A stretch of DNA of 64,000 bases, taken from positions 248,001 through 312,000 of the forward strand of contig CAWDEX010000002.1 in the NCBI GenBank assembly GCA_963801475.1. The letters are read 5' to 3'. Made by a program: the position numbers and the translations under genes. The notes below the pieces were generated by a model. The model did no database searches, was not told where the DNA came from, and saw nothing but the letters and a program-made list of their open reading frames with translations. Positions within the stretch are counted from its first letter, which is position 1. Every line of letters starts with the position of its first letter. Positions 59,100 through 64,000 of the stretch are shown here, piece after piece. This DNA comes from DAOMFB01 sp963801475. GTDB taxonomy: Bacteria > Acidobacteriota > Thermoanaerobaculia > UBA5066.

Positions 59100-60194
59100 G
59101 TGAAAAATCTGACGCCTCCGCCGAAGAACCGGACGACGGTCATCCGGAGCTCCGGGATGTACGTCCCGCCGCAGGTCATCACCAACGAGATGCTGTCCCG
59201 GATCATGGACACGTCGGACGAGTGGATCATTCCCCGGACAGGAATCCGCGAGCGCCGCTTCGTCACCGAGGGCGTCGGCTCGGCCGAGCTCGGCGCCGAG
59301 GCCGCGCGTGCCGCCCTCGCCGAGGCGGGCCTCGGGATCGACGACATCGACTTCATCGTCTTCGCCACGATGACCCCGGACCACTATTTTCCGGGAAACG
59401 GCGGCCTCCTCGCCAGGCGCCTCGGGATGACGACGACGCACGCCCTCGACATCCGGATGCAGTGCGCGGGGTTCCTGTCTGGGCTCCAGACCGCCGACGC
59501 GTTCATCCGCTCCGGCATGTACGACCGGATCCTCCTCGTGGGAGCCGAGGTTCACAGCGCCCTGATGCCGTGGCCCCAGTCGGTCTGGGACGTCATGCTC
59601 GGCACGGCGCCCGGCCCCTGCGATCCCGAGTGGTACGCGGTGGCGACGGGGATGCGCGACCGGGCGGTCCTGTTCGGCGACGGCGCGGGAGCGTTCGTCC
59701 TCGAAGCCAATGAGTCCGGGGACGGGCGCGGCCTCCTGTCGTTCGCGATGTACACCGACGGGAATCACTGGGACAAGCTCCACGTCCCGGGCGTCGGCTG
59801 CAAGTACCGGCCCTACGTCAATCTCGAGATGGTCCGGCGACTCGACGCGATCCCCATCGTCAAGGGACCGCAGGTCTTCCGCCTCGCGACGCAACTGATG
59901 CCGACCGCGGTGCTGGAGGTCCTCGGGTCTCACGGCAAGACGCTCGCCGACCTCGATCTCCTTCTGATGCACCAGGCCAACCTCCGGATCAACGAGGCGG
60001 CCCAGAAGGTGCTGGGTCTTCCGGACGGGAAGGTCTTCAATAACATCGAGCGGTACGGCAACACGACAGCCGCCACGCTCCCGATGGCCTTTCACGAGGC
60101 GAAGCTGGCGGGACGGGTGAAGCGCGGCAGCCTCGTCGGCTTCACGGCGCTCGGCGCCGGCCTTCACTGGGGCGCCGGGCTGGCCGTGGTCTGA
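59100..60194 (+). CDS. fabH: 3-oxoacyl-ACP synthase III (FabH) with an insertion
   Basis: A 364-residue KAS III-like enzyme that starts fatty-acid chains. The triad is visible: Cys in LDIRMQCAGFLSGLQTA, His in LLLMHQANLRINEAAQ and Asn in NIERYGNTTAATLPMA. TSDEWIIPRTGIRERRF is the usual N-terminal signature. Compared with E. coli FabH an insertion of about 25 residues (MPWPQSVWDVMLGTAPGPCD and on) sits between LLVGAEVHSAL and VLFGDGAGAFVLEA, near the substrate channel. The length (about 317 is usual) agrees. TAGACT is 6 nt before the GTG. A specialised acyl-CoA preference is possible. Confidence 0.9.
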   Translation: MKNLTPPPKNRTTVIRSSGMYVPPQVITNEMLSRIMDTSDEWIIPRTGIRERRFVTEGVGSAELGAEAARAALAEAGLGIDDIDFIVFATMTPDHYFPGNGGLLARRLGMTTTHALDIRMQCAGFLSGLQTADAFIRSGMYDRILLVGAEVHSALMPWPQSVWDVMLGTAPGPCDPEWYAVATGMRDRAVLFGDGAGAFVLEANESGDGRGLLSFAMYTDGNHWDKLHVPGVGCKYRPYVNLEMVRRLDAIPIVKGPQVFRLATQLMPTAVLEVLGSHGKTLADLDLLLMHQANLRINEAAQKVLGLPDGKVFNNIERYGNTTAATLPMAFHEAKLAGRVKRGSLVGFTALGAGLHWGAGLAVV

Positions 60195-60204
60195 CCGGCG
60201 GCGG

Positions 60205-61635
60205 TCAGCGCCCGGACGGCCCGCTGCCGGAGCGTCCGAGCGACTCGGCGGGCCCGGCCAGGAGCGCCGCCCGGCGGCGGGCCCGATCGGCGGCCTCGGG
60301 GCCGAGCGACGCGTCGGCCGCGCGGGCGAGAAGGGCCCGGGCGTCCCGCTCGAGCGCCGAGACGACCTCGCGGTCGAACGGCTCGCCGGCCTCGGTCAGG
60401 AGCCCGCTCCGCGCCGCCGCCCGGACCACGGCCGTGAGGCCGTGGACGAGGACCGGCAGCAGCGGCGGATCGCGGTCCAGGTCGAGGAGAAGCCGCCCGA
60501 CGTACCGCTCGACGGAGTGCCAGAGGACGCTCGCAAAGGCACCGACACCCCGCTCGGCATCCTCGCGCATCCAGGCCACGAGGGCGGCGACCCACGGGCC
60601 CGCGACGGCGGCATCGAACCCCGTCTCGGCGACGATCCGGGCGATCGGCCGAAGGGCGCGATCGGACAGGCCGTCGAAGAGGCCGGCCCGCGCCACGTCC
60701 CTCAGCGCCGCGACGAACGGGCGGGCCGCGTTGGCGACGAACTGGTCCATTCCCCGCTCTCGCGCCAACCGGAGCAGCCCGCCCCACGCGTCGAAGTAGG
60801 CCAGGGCGACCGACGGCGAGCCGCGGCGGACGACCGGGACGCGCAGCTCGGCGAGCCACGGCGTGACGAGGAGCTGATAGATCCGGTCGTGCGGCGCGTC
60901 CGCCAGCTCCGAGAGCTGCCGGGCGACGAGCGCGAGAGACCCTGTCACGACGGACGCGGGGCTCTGCGCCACGACGTTCTCCAGTACGTCGTGGACTGTC
61001 ACGAGGGGGTCGTCCTCCTCGCCCGGCGCGATCCGGAAGGCGAAGATCAGGTCGTTGAGGGCCTCGGTCCGTCCCCGCTCGGTCGCGTCCACGCCCAGAA
61101 GCCGGCGCTCCCGGGCGGCGAGATAGGTCCCGTCGAGCCGGGAGAGCGCGGCGGCAAGGAGCCGCTCCTGGGTCAGGAGCGTCGGGATCGTGCGGAAGAG
61201 CCGGACGAGGGCGACGATGACGGCTCCGAACTGGACGTACCCGCCGAGAGAGAGGAGGAAGACCGTCGTCCCGCTGTGGGAGACGTCGGGGAGATGCGCC
61301 AGGAGGAGCGAGAGGCAGCAGGCCAGGATCGTCGCGATGGCCCCGGTCTGCGCGAGCCGGAAGTCGGGATCGTGGAGGACGATGCCGCCGAGGTGCGACC
61401 GCTGGACCGGGCTTCCGAGCGTCATCGAGAGGATCAGGACCGAGCCGGCCACGGCCATGATGCCGGCGAGGACCGAAGCCATCGTCCCGAGTAGATAGGT
61501 GAACGGCACCATGTCCTCGGAGGGGATCGCGCGCGTCGCCGGCCAGAGGAACGCCCAGAGAACGGACCCGAGCTGGATCGCGAGGCCCGTTCCGAGAAGC
61601 GTGACGAGGAGGACGCGGATCCGGCGCGGCGTCAC
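60205..61635 (-). CDS. Membrane protein of unknown function
   Basis: A 476-residue protein with four hydrophobic segments in the first 170 residues (about 7-30 VLLVTLLGTGLAIQLGSVLW, 43-70, 85-105 and 120-145). A long cytoplasmic helical region follows (LNDLIFAFRIAPGEEDDPLV, VVSALERDARALLARAADAS). The architecture (four TMs then a soluble helical half) resembles DUF2254-type proteins, but I cannot confirm this. The GTG start (61635) overlaps the stop of the upstream ATP-grasp-like gene as GTGA, so the pair probably work together. Confidence 0.7.
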   Translation of the reverse strand: MTPRRIRVLLVTLLGTGLAIQLGSVLWAFLWPATRAIPSEDMVPFTYLLGTMASVLAGIMAVAGSVLILSMTLGSPVQRSHLGGIVLHDPDFRLAQTGAIATILACCLSLLLAHLPDVSHSGTTVFLLSLGGYVQFGAVIVALVRLFRTIPTLLTQERLLAAALSRLDGTYLAARERRLLGVDATERGRTEALNDLIFAFRIAPGEEDDPLVTVHDVLENVVAQSPASVVTGSLALVARQLSELADAPHDRIYQLLVTPWLAELRVPVVRRGSPSVALAYFDAWGGLLRLARERGMDQFVANAARPFVAALRDVARAGLFDGLSDRALRPIARIVAETGFDAAVAGPWVAALVAWMREDAERGVGAFASVLWHSVERYVGRLLLDLDRDPPLLPVLVHGLTAVVRAAARSGLLTEAGEPFDREVVSALERDARALLARAADASLGPEAADRARRRAALLAGPAESLGRSGSGPSGR

Positions 61636-62849
61636 GTCGCGGGCCTCAGCGCGACGGACGACCCGACCCACGTGAAGTCCTTGTTGAAGTCGACCCCGAG
61701 CATCTTGCCGCGCGACAGGCGGCAGAGGTTGAGCCCGAGGACGAGCCGGCTCTCCCCCGCCGGCCGGTAGAACATCATCCGGATCTCGACCTTGACGCCG
61801 CCGCCGTCGACCGCCGTGAGACAGGGCGCGTAGTCGATCTTCTCCTGCAGGCACCAGGCGTGGCGCTCGGCGGCCGGAATGCGGAGGAGGTCCTCCCGCG
61901 TCGGGTCCACGCGCACGCCCCCTCCGGCGAAAGAGAAGAGGGGCTTCAGGACGTAGCGCCCGGAGAGGTCGGCCGGGATCTCCGGGAGGTCCGAGAGGTA
62001 GGTCGCCTTCGGAACGTCCGGATGGGTCAGGAGCGGCAGGGAGTACTTCGACCAGGTCCAGTACCAGTTCGGGTGCGGGACCCACGCCACGTCGAGGTCG
62101 TCGCGGAAGTCGAACGGCAGCGACGCCTTCGTCCGGATCAGCTCGTCGAAGACGATCCGGTTGTAGATCCTCGTCACCGGGATCCGTCTTCCCGATACGA
62201 CCCGGAAGAGCCGGCGCCCTTCCTTGACGAGATCGCGCGGGTCCGCCGACGCGACGCCGAGGAGCCGCTCCGTCGCCGCGAAGTCGATGTAGGTCTTCTG
62301 CTCCTTCGGATGGAGGTCCAAAAGGACGACGTTCTCGGGGTCTTCCCCGGCCACGATGGTCCGCCGGAAAAGGTCGAGGTAGCCCGTGCGGGAAAGGCCC
62401 GAGAAGTACGGGCTCCACGTCGCCGCCGGAAGCTCCGGGATTCCCTGCAGGCAATCGCTCCAGGCGTCGGCCTGGAAGACCTCGAAGGCCGAGAGCGACG
62501 GGAATCCCTGCAGCTCGATGAGGCGGGGGACGAGCCGTCCGTCCGGGCCGGCCACGACGGCGAGGTCCACCTGGGCCATCTCGGGGAGATCTCCCATCCC
62601 CGGCGCGTGCCACTCGGAAGGGATCGCGGCCTTCATCCGCGCGAGAAGCGCCGGGTCGGAAACCTGCGCCACGATCGCCCGGGCCGTCGACGCGAGCCGC
62701 TCTCCGAGCTCCGCGGTCAGGAAGACCGGCGTCTCTGCGAGGCGGTAGCCCGCGGGGGCCCCGGCGTGCCGCTCCAGCGCCTCCGTCTGGCGTCGCCAGA
62801 GCGCTTCTGTGAAGGCGGCGTTGTACGCTTTCCGGTACTCCGGATGCAT
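61632..62849 (-). CDS. ATP-grasp-like protein of unknown function
   Basis: A 405-residue soluble protein. The central part has YVLKPLFSFAGGGVRVDPTR followed by WCLQEKIDYAP and VEIRMMFYRP, which look like the glycine loop, adenine-contact and metal-binding strands of ATP-grasp enzymes. The N-terminal half (VPRLIELQGFPSLSAFEVFQ, VLLDLHPKEQKTYIDF) resembles the pre-ATP-grasp fold of peptide or glutathione ligases. I cannot name a family. TAGACT is 8 nt before the ATG. It is coupled to the membrane protein downstream, suggesting synthesis or export of a small amide-linked compound, which is speculative. Confidence 0.72.
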   Translation of the reverse strand: MHPEYRKAYNAAFTEALWRRQTEALERHAGAPAGYRLAETPVFLTAELGERLASTARAIVAQVSDPALLARMKAAIPSEWHAPGMGDLPEMAQVDLAVVAGPDGRLVPRLIELQGFPSLSAFEVFQADAWSDCLQGIPELPAATWSPYFSGLSRTGYLDLFRRTIVAGEDPENVVLLDLHPKEQKTYIDFAATERLLGVASADPRDLVKEGRRLFRVVSGRRIPVTRIYNRIVFDELIRTKASLPFDFRDDLDVAWVPHPNWYWTWSKYSLPLLTHPDVPKATYLSDLPEIPADLSGRYVLKPLFSFAGGGVRVDPTREDLLRIPAAERHAWCLQEKIDYAPCLTAVDGGGVKVEIRMMFYRPAGESRLVLGLNLCRLSRGKMLGVDFNKDFTWVGSSVALRPAT

Positions 62850-62928
62850 GGGGGCGGAGTCTAACCTCCGTGCGACGGGAATCCGTTCGGCCGCTCCCCG
62901 CGGACCGCTTCCGGATTAAGCTTCCGCC

Positions 62929-63423
62929 ATGATGAAACGAGAACGTCCCCTCGTGGGCGTCGTGATGGGGAGCAGGTCCGACTGGGAGACGATGAAATAC
63001 GCCGACGAGGTCCTGTCCCGCTTCGGCGTGCCGCACGAGTGCCGGGTCCTCTCGGCCCACCGGAGCCCCAATCTGACGTCGGCCTGGGCGGGGGGGGCCG
63101 AGCGCCGCGGCCTCGCCGTCATCATCGCGGCGGCCGGTGGGGCGGCGCACCTCGCCGGCGTCCTCGCCGCTCACACGCTGGTGCCGGTCCTCGGCGTCCC
63201 GATGGAGAGCCCGTCGCTGAAGGGGCTCGATTCGCTCCTTTCGACGGTCCAGATGCCGGGCGGGATTCCCGTCGGGACGCTCGCGATCGGGAAGGCGGGC
63301 GCGACGAACGCCGCTCTCCTCGCCGTCGCGATCCTCGCGCGGACGGACGGGTCGCTCCGGGCGAAGCTCCGGCGCTTCCGGGTCCGCCAGGAGAAGGCAA
63401 TCGGCGCCCAGACGCTCCCATGA
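62929..63423 (+). CDS. purE: N5-carboxyaminoimidazole ribonucleotide mutase
   Basis: A 164-residue class I PurE of purine synthesis, converting N5-CAIR to CAIR. Motifs: VGVVMGSRSDWETMKYADEV, VLSAHRSPNLTSAWA with the catalytic His, IIAAAGGAAHLAGVLAAHT and LLSTVQMPGGIPVGTLAIG. purK, its usual partner, is not in view. TAAGCT (62917-62922) is 6 nt before the ATG with no Shine-Dalgarno, suggesting a leaderless mRNA. Confidence 0.95.
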   Translation: MMKRERPLVGVVMGSRSDWETMKYADEVLSRFGVPHECRVLSAHRSPNLTSAWAGGAERRGLAVIIAAAGGAAHLAGVLAAHTLVPVLGVPMESPSLKGLDSLLSTVQMPGGIPVGTLAIGKAGATNAALLAVAILARTDGSLRAKLRRFRVRQEKAIGAQTLP

Positions 63424-63443
63424 GGGCGAAAAGGGGAATTTCG

Positions 63444-63956
63444 ATGAAGAAGCGCACTTTCCCGATGCTCCTCGCCCTCCTCTCCTTCGTGGCGTCGGCC
63501 GCCGAGATTCCCGCCTCGGTGGAAAAGGCCGAAATCCCCAACTACCAGAAGCTCGGGCCCGGCCTCGCCGTGGGGGGACAGCCGGCGCCCGACGCCCTGA
63601 AGAAGCTGGGGACGATGGGATTCCGGACCGTCGTGTCGCTCCGGGCGCCCTCGGAAGGGTTCGGAAAAGACCAGGCCGTCGTGGAGGGAGAGGGACTCCG
63701 CTGGGTCAACGTCCCCGTCAGGCCCGATACCTTCACGAAGAAGGACGCCGAGGCGGTGGCGAAGGTCCTCGACGACCCGAAGGCGGGGCCGATCCTTCTC
63801 TACTGCGCCTCGTCGAACCGCGTCGGCGGCGTCCTGGCGGTCTACCAGGCCACGAAGGGAAAGAGCCACGACGAGGCCCTGGCCGAGGGGAAGAAGGCGG
63901 GCCTCAAGAGCCCGCAGATGATCGAGGCCGTCGAGAAGGTGCTCCGGACGCCCTGA
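63444..63956 (+). CDS. Secreted phosphatase-like protein (DUF442/dual-specificity family)
   Basis: A 170-residue exported protein (signal peptide RTFPMLLALLSFVASAAE). LAVGGQPAPDALKKLGTMGF, RTVVSLRAP and the P-loop-like LYCASSNRVGG (Cys-x4-Arg, as in DUF442 and rhodanese-like loops) place it among protein-tyrosine-phosphatase-like proteins. AGGGG precedes the ATG. It lies 20 bp after purE, possibly co-transcribed. The substrate is unknown. Confidence 0.8.
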   Translation: MKKRTFPMLLALLSFVASAAEIPASVEKAEIPNYQKLGPGLAVGGQPAPDALKKLGTMGFRTVVSLRAPSEGFGKDQAVVEGEGLRWVNVPVRPDTFTKKDAEAVAKVLDDPKAGPILLYCASSNRVGGVLAVYQATKGKSHDEALAEGKKAGLKSPQMIEAVEKVLRTP

Positions 63957-63966
63957 TCGACCCGCT

Positions 63967-64000
63967 TCAGGCCGGAGGGGCCGCGAGCGCCTCGACGACG
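63967..64000 (-). CDS. Possible C-terminal end of a minus-strand gene
   Basis: Reading leftwards from the window edge gives VVEALAAPPA followed by TGA (63969-63967). The composition matches the Ala/Pro-rich tails of other proteins here, and the spacing fits a convergent gene. Only 10 codons are available, so this is a weak call. Confidence 0.3.
   Translation of the reverse strand, partial: VVEALAAPPA

Overview
This window is a gene-dense, very GC-rich (roughly 70% by eye) chromosomal segment from a Gram-negative bacterium. Lipid A genes (lpxC, an LpxL/HtrB-type acyltransferase), an OmpA-domain outer-membrane protein, a Wzm/Wzt-type polysaccharide exporter and a periplasmic-binding-protein importer show a two-membrane envelope. 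Ser/Thr kinases, one with an HRDVSPQN catalytic loop, a DUF4388 protein, multi-GAF and HD-GYP regulators and proline/alanine-rich TPR proteins fit Acidobacteriota or Myxococcota. Acidobacteriota is my preferred guess, but it is an inference. I see no phage, IS element, CRISPR array, rRNA or tRNA. Nearly all genes are core metabolism, envelope or signalling.

Layout. 1-3.5 kb: polysaccharide export (ABC ATPase fragment, permease), two small proteins and a GT2-GT4 fusion glycosyltransferase. 3.5-5.8 kb: smpB translationally coupled to a GAF/HD-GYP protein. 5.9-11 kb: lpxC, then a DUF4390 / NtrY-like kinase / NtrC-like regulator operon. 11-13.4 kb (minus): M28 peptidase and formiminotransferase. 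13.4-19.2 kb (plus): TPR protein, RDD protein, nadE, a methyltransferase with an apparent CTG start, and a GT2. 19.2-30.4 kb (minus): glyA, rpiB, dgt, folC, accD, a cobalamin/siderophore-type ABC importer headed by a small coiled-coil protein, and a 1021-residue pseudo-receiver/kinase/TonB-C fusion with a near-consensus promoter. 30.5-36.9 kb (plus): mtaB, yebC, ruvC, a DUF4388 protein, a 55-bp tandem repeat, an OmpA-like protein and an AI-2E family permease. 37-40 kb (minus): ftsX, ftsE, gatB. 40-49.2 kb: a secreted protein, a GlcD-like oxidase divergent from a 3-hydroxyisobutyrate-dehydrogenase-like gene, a class II aldolase, an SDR-type threonine dehydrogenase, a lipid A acyltransferase, an unusual C26-amidotransferase/crotonase fusion and a metallo-beta-lactamase-fold protein. 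49.2-49.5 kb holds a run of five strong hairpins. 49.5-64 kb: queF, lepB, a Fur-family regulator, rhodanese, DoxX/MauE, a multi-GAF protein with degenerate GGDEF, a radical SAM protein, a second Ser/Thr kinase, a CsgG-like protein, Smr, a FabH with an insertion, two unknowns, purE and a phosphatase-like protein.

Genes are tightly packed. GTGA, ATGA, CTGA and TGATG start/stop overlaps are common, which implies extensive translational coupling. At many operon heads a TANNNT hexamer lies only 6-8 nt before the start codon, the arrangement expected for leaderless mRNAs. One such site (42166-42177) is a palindrome that could serve two divergent leaderless genes. The most novel-looking items are the amidotransferase-crotonase fusion, the pseudo-receiver/kinase/TonB fusion next to an ABC importer, the leaderless-promoter pattern and the five-hairpin intergenic region.
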